In this document: in pieces, positions 33,728 through 42,644 of the stretch
Numbering within the stretch: the stretch's first letter is position 1
How the letters are laid out: every line of letters begins with the position of its first letter
Assembly: GCA_903875455.1 (NCBI GenBank)
Contig: CAIQWF010000020.1
Coordinates: forward strand, 1 to 42,644
From: an uncultured Pseudomonadota bacterium
GTDB lineage: Bacteria > Pseudomonadota > Gammaproteobacteria > Methylococcales > Methylomonadaceae
Length of the DNA stretch: 42,644 nt
Direction of reading: 5' to 3'
The notes under the pieces: model-generated
Told to the model about the DNA's origin: nothing
What the model saw: the letters and a program-made list of their open reading frames with translations, nothing else
Databases searched by the model: none
Program-made: the position numbers and the translations under genes

Positions 33728-36157
33728 ATGTCCGATTTAGATGTCATTAAAGCGATAGAAAAGCAAATAGCAGAGCCTTTAAGACCTTGCGAACTCGATA
33801 CGGTGATGAGTGCAAACTCGCGCTGTTGCTACGCTTTAGACTCAGCGCAGCAGGTTGTTGGCTTGAATCTGCAAAACTGCAAGCAAACCGATTTAGTATT
33901 GCTGAAAAATCTAAACAATCTGAGTCGGCTTAATTTAAGCCTTAATCAAATCACGCAATTAAAATCGTTAAAAGACCTGGTTAAATTAACCCAGCTTAAT
34001 TTACACAAAAACAGCATTGCAGAAATTACCCCACTTAAAGAGCTTGGCAATTTGACGCATCTTAATCTTCAAGATAATCAAATTGCTGAACTTAGACCGC
34101 TGAAAGAGCTGAAAAATATCCATGTCCTGAATTTGCAGGCGAACCAGATTTCTGAGCTTAAATATCTGGGCGTGCTGAGCGGATTAACCGGCCTTAATTT
34201 AAGCTCCAACCAGATTAAGGACTTGTCGCCCCTGAAAGAACTAAAACAGTTGATTAGCCTTAATTTAAGCTCTAACCAAATTGCAGAGCTTGAGCCATTG
34301 CAAAAGCTTTCTGAATTAGTGGAGCTGGATTTGCGCTTTAACCAGATTAGCAACATTACACCGCTTAAAAATATAAAAAAAATCATTCAACTGTATTTAA
34401 GCTCAAACAGTATCAGCGAAATAGCCTCGCTCAGCGGCCTTAACGATTTGGCATATCTTTATTTAAGCTCGAATCAGATTAGCGACATTACAGCGCTTGA
34501 AGAGCTTAAAAACCTGCTTGAGCTGGATTTGCGATCTAACAAGATAGCCAATATTGAAGCCCTTGAAAATCTGAAGAAACTAAATTTCCTCTATTTAGAA
34601 AACAATCAAGTCAGCGATGTTAGTGCGCTTAAAAATCTGCTGGAATTAACCCAGCTTAATTTGCGCAATAATCAGATAGAGAATATTGAAGGACTTAAAA
34701 ATCTAAAAAAATTAACCCAGCTTTATTTAAGCAATAATAAAATTCAGGCATTGCCAAAATGGATTCTGGATTTTAATTTGAAAATAAAATGGACTAATGG
34801 CGGCGATGGCATCAGCGTCATGGCAAACCCGTTGAAACAGCCTTCGCCGGAAATTATCAAGCAGGGAAACTCCGCTATCAAAGCCTGTTTTGAGGCTTCA
34901 ACACAGCAGCAACAGCAGCACCCTGTAAATGAAGTAAAAATCTGTTTTGTGGGTGACTGCGGAACAGGTAAATCCTCAATCCAAAAATTATTATGTGGTG
35001 GGCAGTTTGATGAAAGGGAACCGCCTACCCAAGGGATAAAAATTGCACAATGGCAACTTGATGATTTCACCGCCCATTGCTGGGATTTTGGCGGCGATGA
35101 AAAAATCCAGGCGACGCACAGCCTGTTTTTCTCAGAGCAATGTATTTATATTCTGGTTTTGGATAATCGCCCGCAACGCAACGAAGAACGATGGTTAAAA
35201 AAAATTGAATATTTGGCAGGCAATGTGCCGATATTGATTGTATTGAACAAATGCGATGAAAGCGAAAGCTATGATGTCAATCGCCCAAACCTGATTCGCT
35301 CTTATAACAGCTTGCAGGAAAACAGTTTTTTCAGCGTTTCCTGTGCGCAGGCCTTGGGGTTGGAGGAGCTTAAAACCGGGATTTTATCGGCTTTCAAACA
35401 GCTGCCATTGTCCAAAAAACTTTGGTCAAAATGCTGGATTCAGGTCAAAAACACCCTTACTCAACAGCTTGGCCGGCAGCATTATCTTTCCTCGCAAATG
35501 TATACCGAAATCTGTGTGCAGCATGGCGTTAAAGAGTTGGACCAACAGGAACAACTGCTGCATTTTATCCATGACTTGGGTATTTTTGTACATTTTAGGA
35601 AGTTCAATTTTTTTGAAAGCTATATTCTGAATTCCGATTGGCTGACCCAAAGCCTGTATAAGATTATTTGCTCGCCGCAATTGAGCGAAAACAAAGGGAT
35701 ATTGCCCCTTAAAGAATTAGGCGTGATTTTTAAAGCTGATTCAAAAAATGATTATGAGTATTCGATGGAAAATTTCCGCGATTTAATCAATCTAATGCGC
35801 AATCTGGAGTTGTGTTTTTTAATAGATAAAACTTCGATTCTGGTGCCGCAATTATTGGCTGTGGAAGAGCCGGAAATAGAGTTTAATCCTGATAATTTGT
35901 TGCGCTTCCGCCTGCATTATGAATATCTTGATCAGGCCATTATGTCGCGTTTTATTGTGATCTTGCGTGAAGATATTGTCGGACATGATTGCTGGCGCAC
36001 TGGCGTACTGTTACGGAATGAATCACTTGCTACAGAGGCTCTGGTTAAAGTCGATTATCAGGAGCATTTGATTATTATTCTGGTAGGCGGCAAAAAAAGC
36101 CGAGAGTATTTTGCCGTGATTCGCAAAGCTTTGCGCAATATTGAAACCACACTCTAA
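33728..36157 (+). CDS. Bacterial Roco protein (LRR-Roc-COR GTPase)
   Basis: The 809 residues show, in order, about 13 leucine-rich repeats of 22 residues (about 45-345, pattern LxxLNLxxNQIxxLxxLxxL), a short poly-Gln linker (394-398), a Roc GTPase domain with P-loop GDCGTGKSS (409-417), switch II DFGGDEK (453-459) and NKCD (507-510), and a COR domain (about 560-809) with NSDWLTQSLYKII. This is the core architecture of the family that includes LRRK2 and the Chlorobium Roco. These proteins dimerise through COR and cycle between dimer and monomer with nucleotide state. No kinase or other effector domain is attached. The role is unknown; sensing through the LRR fan is inferred. The GGAAATGAG context supports the start. 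Confidence 0.93.
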   Translation: MSDLDVIKAIEKQIAEPLRPCELDTVMSANSRCCYALDSAQQVVGLNLQNCKQTDLVLLKNLNNLSRLNLSLNQITQLKSLKDLVKLTQLNLHKNSIAEITPLKELGNLTHLNLQDNQIAELRPLKELKNIHVLNLQANQISELKYLGVLSGLTGLNLSSNQIKDLSPLKELKQLISLNLSSNQIAELEPLQKLSELVELDLRFNQISNITPLKNIKKIIQLYLSSNSISEIASLSGLNDLAYLYLSSNQISDITALEELKNLLELDLRSNKIANIEALENLKKLNFLYLENNQVSDVSALKNLLELTQLNLRNNQIENIEGLKNLKKLTQLYLSNNKIQALPKWILDFNLKIKWTNGGDGISVMANPLKQPSPEIIKQGNSAIKACFEASTQQQQQHPVNEVKICFVGDCGTGKSSIQKLLCGGQFDEREPPTQGIKIAQWQLDDFTAHCWDFGGDEKIQATHSLFFSEQCIYILVLDNRPQRNEERWLKKIEYLAGNVPILIVLNKCDESESYDVNRPNLIRSYNSLQENSFFSVSCAQALGLEELKTGILSAFKQLPLSKKLWSKCWIQVKNTLTQQLGRQHYLSSQMYTEICVQHGVKELDQQEQLLHFIHDLGIFVHFRKFNFFESYILNSDWLTQSLYKIICSPQLSENKGILPLKELGVIFKADSKNDYEYSMENFRDLINLMRNLELCFLIDKTSILVPQLLAVEEPEIEFNPDNLLRFRLHYEYLDQAIMSRFIVILREDIVGHDCWRTGVLLRNESLATEALVKVDYQEHLIIILVGGKKSREYFAVIRKALRNIETTL

Positions 36158-36172
36158 AAATTGAAACTTGAA

Positions 36173-36844
36173 ATGGAAAACTTAATTGGACGCTTTTTTT
36201 ACGGTTTGATCTTTGCTCTGATATTAACAGCGATTGCTCCGGTAGTTTACGGGCAATCTGTATTGGTGCGTTCCGGGAATATTTTTTTCAAAGCCAATGA
36301 TGGCAAAGAATTGCAATTAACCCGCAACGGTCACGATGATGAACCGGCTCTGTCGGCAGATGGGAAATGGGTGGCTTTTGTGCGCGAGATTCCTGGCAAA
36401 CGTGATGAGCTAAGCCCAACGGCAACGGCGACAGATTTTGCCAATGAATTATGGCTGATAGCAACGAATGGCAAGTTTGAAACTCGGCTGGTGAAATACG
36501 GGGCATTAAGTAGTAACAAAATGGCCATTTCTGAAATTCACCATCCACAGTTTTTTCCTGACAACCATCGAATTCTTTTTACTGCGGCACTGGCCGTGGT
36601 AGAAGGTGGTGTGCATATTGTTGATATACAGACCAGAAAACTACAGTTTGTTTCTGCCGGCAATTCCGCAGAAGTTGTGCAAGGGGGGCAGTACCAGAAT
36701 CATTTAATTGTGCAACGGCATAAGTATTTTCTGGTGGGCGGAACTTATGACTGGTACTGGTTGCTGGACACTAAAGGCACTGAGGTCGGGCCGATTGGCG
36801 AAGAAGAAAACTTAAAGCTGTTTAAAAGCGATTTTATCGATTAA
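36173..36844 (+). CDS. Secreted TolB-like beta-propeller protein
   Basis: From the ATG at 36173 the product has 223 residues, with a signal peptide (FFYGLIFALILTAIAPVVYG) and blade-like motifs of the PD40/TolB type: LQLTRNGHDDEPALSADGKWVAFVRE and HHPQFFPDNHRILFTA. Only two or three blades are evident, too few for a closed propeller unless it oligomerises or the rest is divergent. It begins 15 bp after the Roco stop on the same strand, so it is probably cotranscribed. The mature protein should be periplasmic. No closer family is recognised. Confidence 0.75.
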   Translation: MENLIGRFFYGLIFALILTAIAPVVYGQSVLVRSGNIFFKANDGKELQLTRNGHDDEPALSADGKWVAFVREIPGKRDELSPTATATDFANELWLIATNGKFETRLVKYGALSSNKMAISEIHHPQFFPDNHRILFTAALAVVEGGVHIVDIQTRKLQFVSAGNSAEVVQGGQYQNHLIVQRHKYFLVGGTYDWYWLLDTKGTEVGPIGEEENLKLFKSDFID

Positions 36845-36875
36845 ACCAGTCAGGTTTTAAAAATCTGACTGGTTT
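36843..36875. terminator. Terminator hairpin between the TolB-like gene and purD
   Basis: AAACCAGTCAG (36843-36853) and CTGACTGGTTT (36865-36875) form a perfect 11-bp stem with an 11-base loop, followed by TGTTTG. It can serve both convergent transcripts. Confidence 0.75.
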
Positions 36876-36892
36876 GTTTGATGGTCTATGCG

Positions 36893-38167
36893 TTATTTAA
36901 TCGCTTTAAAACCAATATCAGTGCGGTAATAAACATCCTTCCAGCTGATTTGCTTAACCAACTGATAAGCGTTTTCCTGTGCGGTTTTGATATTTTCACC
37001 TAATGCACACACGCATAAAACCCGGCCTCCCGCAGTGACAATGCCGTCGTCTTTGAGCTGTGTGCCGGCATGAAATACCTTGCTGTCTGCGCTTTCAGTT
37101 TGCGGCAAACCGGAAATGACATCACCTTTGCGATAATCATCTGGATAACCTCCTGCCGCCATCACCACGCCTAATGCTGCGCGTTCGTCCCATTCACTGC
37201 TGACAGAATCCAGACGCTGCTCCAGCGCCGCCAGACACAAATCAACCAAATCACTTTTCAGACGCATCATAATCGGCTGAGTTTCCGGGTCGCCGAAACG
37301 ACAGTTGTATTCCAGCACCTTTATTGCTCCGTTCGGCGCAATCATCAATCCCGCATACAAAAAACCGGTGTAAGGATTACCTTCGGCAATCATGCCTTGC
37401 AGGGTTGGATTAATCACCTCATCCATCACCCGCTGATGAATTTCCGCCGTCACCAGCGGTGCAGGAGAATACGCGCCCATGCCGCCGGTATTGGGACCTA
37501 AATCACCATTGTCGCGGGCTTTATGGTCTTGAGAAGTTGCCATTGCCAACGCTTGTTTGCCGTCGGCAATCACGATAAAGCTGGCTTCTTCACCGGCTAA
37601 AAACTCTTCAATCACCACTCTGTGACCAGCTTCGCCAAAGCCATTGCCAGATAGCATATCCTCTACAGCGGCGATGGCTTGCTGCTCGGTTTGCGCCACA
37701 ATCACGCCTTTACCGGCGGCTAAACCATCGGCTTTAACCACAATCGGTGCGCCGTGCTTTTTGATATAGGCAATCGCTTTGTCTGTATCAGTAAAACTTT
37801 GATAGGCAGCGGTAGGAATGTTGTATTTTGCCATAAAGTCTTTGCAGAAACTTTTTGAGCCTTCCAGTTGGGCGGCTTGGGCTTTCGGGCCAAAACACTT
37901 TAATCCGGCTTGTTGAAAACTATCTACAATTCCTTTTACCAGCGGCACTTCGGGGCCGATAATGGTCAAATCGATACCGGTTTGCAGCGCAAAGGTTAAT
38001 AAACCGCTTACGTCATCTACGGCAATTGCAACATTTTGCAGATGCGGCTCTAATGCTGTTCCGGGGTTGCCGGGCGCGACAAAAACCTGGCTTACTTTCG
38101 GGGACTGTTTGACTTTCCAGGCCAGAGCGTGTTCACGTCCGCCGCTGCCTACGATGAGGATTTTCAT
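36893..38167 (-). CDS. purD: Phosphoribosylamine--glycine ligase
   Basis: It catalyses the second step of purine synthesis, joining glycine to phosphoribosylamine with ATP, in the cytosol. The protein has 424 residues, a standard length. The N-terminal MKILIVGSGGREHALAWK, the ATP-grasp segment VVKADGLAAGKGVIVA, and the NTGGMGAYSP and LEYNCRFGDPETQ motifs are present. It is not preceded by purH, its usual neighbour. It ends at a shared terminator with the convergent gene. Confidence 0.97.
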   Translation of the reverse strand: MKILIVGSGGREHALAWKVKQSPKVSQVFVAPGNPGTALEPHLQNVAIAVDDVSGLLTFALQTGIDLTIIGPEVPLVKGIVDSFQQAGLKCFGPKAQAAQLEGSKSFCKDFMAKYNIPTAAYQSFTDTDKAIAYIKKHGAPIVVKADGLAAGKGVIVAQTEQQAIAAVEDMLSGNGFGEAGHRVVIEEFLAGEEASFIVIADGKQALAMATSQDHKARDNGDLGPNTGGMGAYSPAPLVTAEIHQRVMDEVINPTLQGMIAEGNPYTGFLYAGLMIAPNGAIKVLEYNCRFGDPETQPIMMRLKSDLVDLCLAALEQRLDSVSSEWDERAALGVVMAAGGYPDDYRKGDVISGLPQTESADSKVFHAGTQLKDDGIVTAGGRVLCVCALGENIKTAQENAYQLVKQISWKDVYYRTDIGFKAIK

Positions 38168-38278
38168 AACTGATTCTCGGATGGAAATTTAAAATTTGAT
38201 AAAAGATGGGGATGATTTTGAGAGACTGCAAGCGGAATCAGGAGTTCAACATGGCGATGAACCCCTGTAGATCACTGA

Positions 38279-39055
38279 TTATTTAAACTCAAGAACAATG
38301 GCATCAACGCCTTTGTCCCGCAACTGGTTTTTAATCGCCATTATACTGGTCATGCCGGCATAAGGACCAACCTTGACCCGATACCACATTACTTCCCCTA
38401 CCTGGGCTTTTTCAACCCGCGACTCAATGCCTATTGCGGTTAGTTTGGCCTTGAGCTTTTCCGCATCAGGAGAATCGCGAAACGACCCGGCCTGCATAAT
38501 ATATTTGGCATTTTTGTCGCCTTCGCCGAGTTTTTCTTCCCGAATCCGGGTTTTAATTTCGTGGTCGGGAATCACAACCTCTACCGAGGGCAAAATAGTG
38601 TAAAAGTCAAAATGCGGCTCTGCCGGTGTTGAATCCTGCCGGGGCGGGATTTTTGCCGCAGCTGCTTTAAGTTTGGCTTCTTCTGCGGCTTTTGCTTTTT
38701 GCGCTTCGAGCTGTTTTGGGTCTTGCAGTTCTGGCAGCGTCGGGAGTGGAGCGGGTGTTCCTGGCGCTTCAGCTTTAAGTTCGTCATCGCTTAATCCGCC
38801 TGCTGAAACAACTTCTGTGGCAGCGGCAGCGGCAGCGGCTGTTGCTGTTGCAAGTTTGGCGTCGGTTTTGTTATCAGGCGCAGCAGCTTCCACAACAGGC
38901 TGCTGTGCTTGGTTTCGCTCCACAATAAAATGCTTTACCAGCAATGCCAATCCAGTAATGAACAGCACAATCAGCACTCTGTCCCAGCTGTCCAGGCCCG
39001 GTTTTTTGAACGGTTTTCGGGTTCTATAAGTATTGCTTTTATAGTCTCGCGGCAT
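38279..39055 (-). CDS. SPOR-domain cell-division protein (FtsN-like)
   Basis: The 258 residues comprise a short basic cytoplasmic N-terminus, one membrane helix (about 26-44, DRVLIVLFITGLALLVKHF), an Ala/Pro/Lys-rich periplasmic linker, and a C-terminal SPOR domain (about 183-258, YIMQAGSFRDSPDAEKLKAK) that binds denuded septal glycan. The FDFYTILPSVEVVIPD stretch before SPOR is typical of the protein encoded after argS. It begins directly after the argS stop, with its ribosome-binding site inside argS, so the two are cotranscribed. Confidence 0.9.
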   Translation of the reverse strand: MPRDYKSNTYRTRKPFKKPGLDSWDRVLIVLFITGLALLVKHFIVERNQAQQPVVEAAAPDNKTDAKLATATAAAAAAATEVVSAGGLSDDELKAEAPGTPAPLPTLPELQDPKQLEAQKAKAAEEAKLKAAAAKIPPRQDSTPAEPHFDFYTILPSVEVVIPDHEIKTRIREEKLGEGDKNAKYIMQAGSFRDSPDAEKLKAKLTAIGIESRVEKAQVGEVMWYRVKVGPYAGMTSIMAIKNQLRDKGVDAIVLEFK

Positions 39056-40816
39056 TTACATCGCCTCAGGAGCATGAATTCCCAGCAGATTTAAACCGTT
39101 GCCAAGAATTTGTTTCACTGCGCAAATCAGGTTTAACCGGGCATTGCGCAACATAACATCATCGACAATAAATTGATGGGCATTGTAATAAGTGTGAAAA
39201 TCATGTGCCAAATCACGCAGATAATGAATCAGCAAATGCGGTTCATATTGCAGCGCCGCTTTTTCCAAAACTTCCGCATAGCGTGACAAAGCCGTTAATA
39301 ATTGGGTTTCGTGGTCCTGATTCAATAAGGTTAGATGTCCCATTCCTGACTGAATATGCCATTGCAAACCTTTTTCGTCCAGTTGCCGCAATACGCTACA
39401 AATTCTGGCGTGCGCATACTGTACATAATAGACCGGATTTTCATTAGTTTTGGAAGTGGCGAGTTTTAAATCAAAATCCATGTGTTGTTCTGATTTGCGC
39501 ATCACATAAAAAAACCGTGCCGCATCTTTGCCGACTTCATTACGCAATTGTCTTAGGGTTACAAATTCACCGGAACGGGTAGACATTTGCACTTGTTCAT
39601 CGCCGCGATACAGCACCGCAAACTGCACTAATAAAACATGCAGTTTTGACTCGTCCGCCCCCAATGCCTGCAACGCCGCTTTCACGCGCGGAATATAGCC
39701 GTGATGGTCGGAACCCCAGATATTAATCAGCTGGTCAAAGCCGCGATCCAGCTTGTTCATGTGATAGGCTATATCGGAGGCAAAATAAGTGGTTTGACCA
39801 TTCTCACGCACCACCACCCGGTCTTTTTCATCGCCCAGACGGCTGGATGCAAACCAGGTTGCTCCGTCCTGTTGATATAAAAAACCGCTTTGTTCCAGGC
39901 GTTGCAGGGCTTTGTCTACTGCGCCATCTTCCATCAGTTTACGCTCGGAAAACCATTGCTGATAATCAACGCCAAACTCTGCCAAATCCTGCTTAATATC
40001 ATCGAGAATGTCGTTTAAGCCGGCCTGAAACAAATCCCGATATTGCGAGGAGCCCAACAAAGTTTTAGCGCGTTCGATCAGGGCATCAATATGTTTTTCC
40101 TTGTCACCTCCCGCAGGTTCATCGGCGGGAATGGCTTCCATCACCACTTCCGCAGGACGGCGGTATTCATTTTGAATGTTCTGATGAATGGTTCTGGCAA
40201 TGTCTCGCACATATTCGCCGCGATAGGCATTGCTGGGGAAAGTAATCATCTCGCCGCATTCTTCCAGATAACGCAACCAGATACTGGTAGCCAAAATATC
40301 CATTTGCCGACCGGCATCATTAACGTAATATTCCCGCTGTACTTCAAAGCCAACGGCTGTTAATAAATCCGCCACTACCGAGCCATAAACCGCGCCGCGT
40401 CCGTGCCCGACATGCAAAGGGCCGGTTGGGTTGGCAGAAACAAATTCCACCTGAACTTTTTTGCCCTCACCGAGGGTACTCAAGCCAAATTTCTTTCCGG
40501 CATCATGGATGGTTTTAACAATCTGATAACGGGCGTTCGGGTCAATAAAAAAATTGATGAAACCAGGGCCGGCGATCTCAATTTTGCTGACAAACTCATT
40601 TTGCGGAAAAGCGGCTACGATTTGTTCCGCCAAAGATCGAGGTGTAGTGCTGGTTTGTTTGGCTAAAATTAACGCTAAATTAGAGGCAAAATCGCCATGT
40701 GCAGGGTCGCGGGTTCGGTCAAGATTGATTTTAGGGGCAAGTTCGGGAGAAATAACGCCTGTGTTTTTCAGGGTGTCAACGGCTTGTTGAATAAGGGCTT
40801 CTAGCTTTTGTTTCAT
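39056..40816 (-). CDS. argS: Arginine--tRNA ligase
   Basis: This class I synthetase has 586 residues, a normal length. Visible are the N-terminal tRNA-recognition domain, the HIGH-equivalent HVGH at 135-138 in [14 protein letters not shown], the [11 protein letters not shown] segment in place of a canonical KMSKS as usual for ArgRS, and the helical anticodon-binding domain with the family's C-terminal LGIHAPEAM. It is upstream of the SPOR gene in the conserved argS-SPOR order. Confidence 0.97.
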   Translation of the reverse strand: MKQKLEALIQQAVDTLKNTGVISPELAPKINLDRTRDPAHGDFASNLALILAKQTSTTPRSLAEQIVAAFPQNEFVSKIEIAGPGFINFFIDPNARYQIVKTIHDAGKKFGLSTLGEGKKVQVEFVSANPTGPLHVGHGRGAVYGSVVADLLTAVGFEVQREYYVNDAGRQMDILATSIWLRYLEECGEMITFPSNAYRGEYVRDIARTIHQNIQNEYRRPAEVVMEAIPADEPAGGDKEKHIDALIERAKTLLGSSQYRDLFQAGLNDILDDIKQDLAEFGVDYQQWFSERKLMEDGAVDKALQRLEQSGFLYQQDGATWFASSRLGDEKDRVVVRENGQTTYFASDIAYHMNKLDRGFDQLINIWGSDHHGYIPRVKAALQALGADESKLHVLLVQFAVLYRGDEQVQMSTRSGEFVTLRQLRNEVGKDAARFFYVMRKSEQHMDFDLKLATSKTNENPVYYVQYAHARICSVLRQLDEKGLQWHIQSGMGHLTLLNQDHETQLLTALSRYAEVLEKAALQYEPHLLIHYLRDLAHDFHTYYNAHQFIVDDVMLRNARLNLICAVKQILGNGLNLLGIHAPEAM

Positions 40817-41050
40817 TATTTTACAGCGTTTAATTTAATCAAAATAGCTGCATATTATCCCTGAATTTTGCTTGATTAGCTAATTGGCTAATTCCAGTCG
40901 TCAATGACTTAAATTAAATGCGCTATTTTCAAAGGGATTAACTTTTCTCAAAGGTGTCAAATTAAAGCCAAATTCAAATAGGGGCTTAAAATTCAGTTCA
41001 GGCTTTTTCTTTCAGCTATTGTAAAATGCTCATTTTTTTAAGCAACCGAT

Positions 41051-42055
41051 ATGACATCCTCTCAATCTTTTCAACGCCTTGCCATTACCTGCGGAGAACC
41101 TGCCGGAATAGGCCCTGATTTATGTGTTGCGCTGGCCTGGCAATACCATGATTGTGAAATTGTGGTCATTGCAGACCCTGACATGCTGTCGCAACGAGCG
41201 AAACTGCTTAATCTTGAGCTGAAAATCAAAAAATTTGACCCGCTGGATCCCGCTACGCCGCATGAAACAGGAGTATTAAAAGTTTTTCCGGTGCCAGTAA
41301 ACAAGCCGGTGAACTGCGGGCAGCTGAATAAAGAAAATAGCCGTTATGTACTGGAAACCATTCGGCTGGCGGCACAAGGCTGCATGGACGGGCTGTTTAG
41401 CGGGATGGTCACAGCGCCGGTACATAAAGGCGTTATTAACGATGCCGGGCTCGATTTTACCGGACACACTGAATATATTGCCGAGATTACCACAGGTTAT
41501 CCGGTGATGATGCTGACCACACCCGGATTACGAGTGGCATTGGCAACCACTCACTTGCCGTTGTCTGAAGTGTCGAATGCCATTACCGAAGAATCGCTGA
41601 CTACGGTGATTCAAATGTTAGACCGGGATTTGCGCAGGCGGTTTTCGATTCGCCGTCCCAATATTCTGGTTTGCGGACTCAATCCCCATGCCGGTGAAAA
41701 TGGTCATTTAGGCATGGAAGAAATCGAAGTGATTATTCCGGTTTTAGAAAAACTGCGACAACAGGGCATTCGTTTGCAAGGGCCGCTGCCTGCCGATACT
41801 GTTTTTACGCCGAAATATCTCGATCAGGCTGATGTGGTGCTGGCCATGTATCACGATCAGGGCTTGCCGGTGTTAAAACATGTAGGGTTTGGTGCAGCAG
41901 TGAATATTACTTTAGGGCTGCCGATTATCCGCACCTCTGTGGATCATGGCACTGCTCTGGAATTGGCAGGAACAGGATTGGCAAGCGGCAGCAGTTTGGA
42001 CACTGCAATAAACACCGCGTTGGAAATGGCCTCTTATAATCCGATGCACTTTTAG
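41051..42055 (+). CDS. pdxA: 4-hydroxythreonine-4-phosphate dehydrogenase
   Basis: An NAD-dependent enzyme of the DXP-dependent pyridoxal phosphate pathway. It has 334 residues, the typical size. Conserved parts are [13 protein letters not shown] at the N-terminus, the metal-ligand histidine in [22 protein letters not shown], and [14 protein letters not shown]. In many gammaproteobacteria pdxA follows surA and precedes rsmA; neither is here. No Shine-Dalgarno sequence is clear. Confidence 0.96.
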   Translation: MTSSQSFQRLAITCGEPAGIGPDLCVALAWQYHDCEIVVIADPDMLSQRAKLLNLELKIKKFDPLDPATPHETGVLKVFPVPVNKPVNCGQLNKENSRYVLETIRLAAQGCMDGLFSGMVTAPVHKGVINDAGLDFTGHTEYIAEITTGYPVMMLTTPGLRVALATTHLPLSEVSNAITEESLTTVIQMLDRDLRRRFSIRRPNILVCGLNPHAGENGHLGMEEIEVIIPVLEKLRQQGIRLQGPLPADTVFTPKYLDQADVVLAMYHDQGLPVLKHVGFGAAVNITLGLPIIRTSVDHGTALELAGTGLASGSSLDTAINTALEMASYNPMHF

Positions 42056-42080
42056 CTTTCAGGAGTGGCCTCGCCTTAGC

Positions 42081-42449
42081 TTAATTCCGGCCTGCAAGAG
42101 CTTGATTCAAGGCAGAAAAAACCTGATTTATGTATGCTTCGTTGTCACTTGCAAGTACCTGTTGGTCGCCTGCTGCTGTGGTAAGAATTATAGAATATCG
42201 GGTTTTAGCGTTTTTCCATAAAAATCCTGCCACCGCCAAAAGCATTAAGCCGATGACAAAAAACAACGCATCCAGGGATAAACAGAGCGCACCAATAATG
42301 GCGATGTTCCCCGATAGCCTTCTGCTTGGCGGGGTTGTTTCAGTTTTTATGGATTTAATGTTATCCAGCGCGAAAGTTTGATTTTCGAGAACAAACTGAC
42401 TGCTAGTTATTGTTACTTTCCCGTTTTCAAAAGAAATTTGTTCGCTCAT
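42081..42449 (-). CDS. DUF6232-like small membrane protein
   Basis: From the ATG at 42449 (AGG at a suitable distance) the product has 122 residues; the frame is open to a TTG at 42473. It has a beta-rich N-terminus (KVTITSSQFVLENQTFALDNIKS), two adjacent hydrophobic segments (NIAIIGALCLSLDALFFVIG, LMLLAVAGFLW), and a C-terminal strand-helix pattern (YSIILTTAAGDQQVLAS..YINQVFSALNQAL). This matches the small DUF6232 family of unknown function. The IS end lies 79 bp upstream of its start and may have separated it from its promoter. Confidence 0.7.
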   Translation of the reverse strand: MSEQISFENGKVTITSSQFVLENQTFALDNIKSIKTETTPPSRRLSGNIAIIGALCLSLDALFFVIGLMLLAVAGFLWKNAKTRYSIILTTAAGDQQVLASDNEAYINQVFSALNQALAGRN

Positions 42450-42528
42450 TTTGTTACCTGTTCGGTTTATCAAGATGTTTTACTAGCCAAGTAGCTATCG
42501 GTTTTTCGGCTGAGCTGTCATTAACAGC

Positions 42529-42644
42529 GGCTTTGTTGCACAAATCAAATTTGTTCCAAGCCTCCCCAACCCCAAAACAGTTTTATGCTATAGCAACTGT
42601 CATGGGTGTGCCAAGATAAGTGAAACGATTTAATAGAGCGGCAC
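42529..42644 (-). mobile_element. Partial IS5-family insertion sequence, 3' end (second copy)
   Basis: It begins with GGCTTTGTTGCACAAATC at 42529 and is an exact reverse complement of 22-137 over all 116 bases. The element continues outside the window. Confidence 0.85.
42583..42644 (-). CDS. IS5-family transposase, C-terminus (partial)
   Basis: The same C-terminal peptide as at the left end (AALLNRFTYLGTPMTVAIA and a stop) is encoded on the minus strand, entering from the right edge. Only about 19 complete codons are inside the window. Confidence 0.72.
   Translation of the reverse strand, partial: AALLNRFTYLGTPMTVAIA

Noticed and set aside
36173-36844. The TolB-like protein as the Tol-Pal TolB
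   Set aside because: It is about half the length of TolB, lacks the TolB N-terminal domain, and is not near tol-pal genes.
1-42644. The whole window as a 42-kb composite transposon between inverted IS copies
   Set aside because: The enclosed genes include argS, metG, gltA and other essential core genes; an assembly boundary at a multicopy IS explains the ends better.

Overview
The window reads as chromosomal DNA of a gammaproteobacterium with moderate, slightly AT-leaning base composition. The gene set (metG, apbC/mrp, mnmE, pilT-pilU, DUF2333, DUF484, lysA/dapF, argS-SPOR, pdxA), together with a single-domain bacteriohemerythrin, a cytochrome P460 and a sulfide:quinone oxidoreductase, points to a methanotroph of the Methylococcales. 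That placement is inference from gene content; no marker such as pmoA is present. Both ends of the window are the same end of one IS5-family insertion sequence in opposite orientation, as expected for a contig broken at a repeated element.

Region 1 (1-16.5 kb) is mostly core. After the IS end and a truncated AAA ATPase come metG (minus) and the divergent apbC-mnmE pair, a tRNA-Leu(UAA), citrate synthase, a small secreted protein with yggS, the twitching ATPases pilT-pilU, a minus-strand DUF2333-DUF4389-dinB group, and a minus-strand lysA, membrane protein, dapF, DUF484 run whose last three genes overlap by 4 bp.

Region 2 (16.5-27.2 kb) holds redox and export functions: a sulfide:quinone oxidoreductase with a DUF2892 partner behind a recognisable sigma-70 promoter, then a tripartite efflux set (TolC-like, HlyD/AcrA-like, RND pump) in which an M20 amidohydrolase and a bacteriohemerythrin lie between adaptor and pump. 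A convergent cytochrome P460 gene follows, and beyond it a decayed second copy of the pump gene's 3' end.

Region 3 (27.2-36.9 kb) is the accessory part and the most interesting. A STAND-type P-loop NTPase with one membrane helix and a C-terminal fan of 24-residue leucine-rich repeats is followed by a DUF2281/PIN toxin-antitoxin pair, a remnant of a second LRR-protein C-terminus, a short RlmN-like radical SAM methyltransferase, an unknown small protein, lptM, nudE, a bacterial Roco protein (LRR-Roc-COR), and a TolB-like secreted protein. Two LRR-bearing NTPases of different families within 6 kb, plus a toxin-antitoxin pair bracketed by LRR C-terminal sequences, suggest a signalling or defence island; its function is not established by the sequence.

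Region 4 (36.9-42.6 kb) returns to core genes: purD, a SPOR-domain protein, argS, pdxA and a small DUF6232-like membrane protein, ending at the second IS end.
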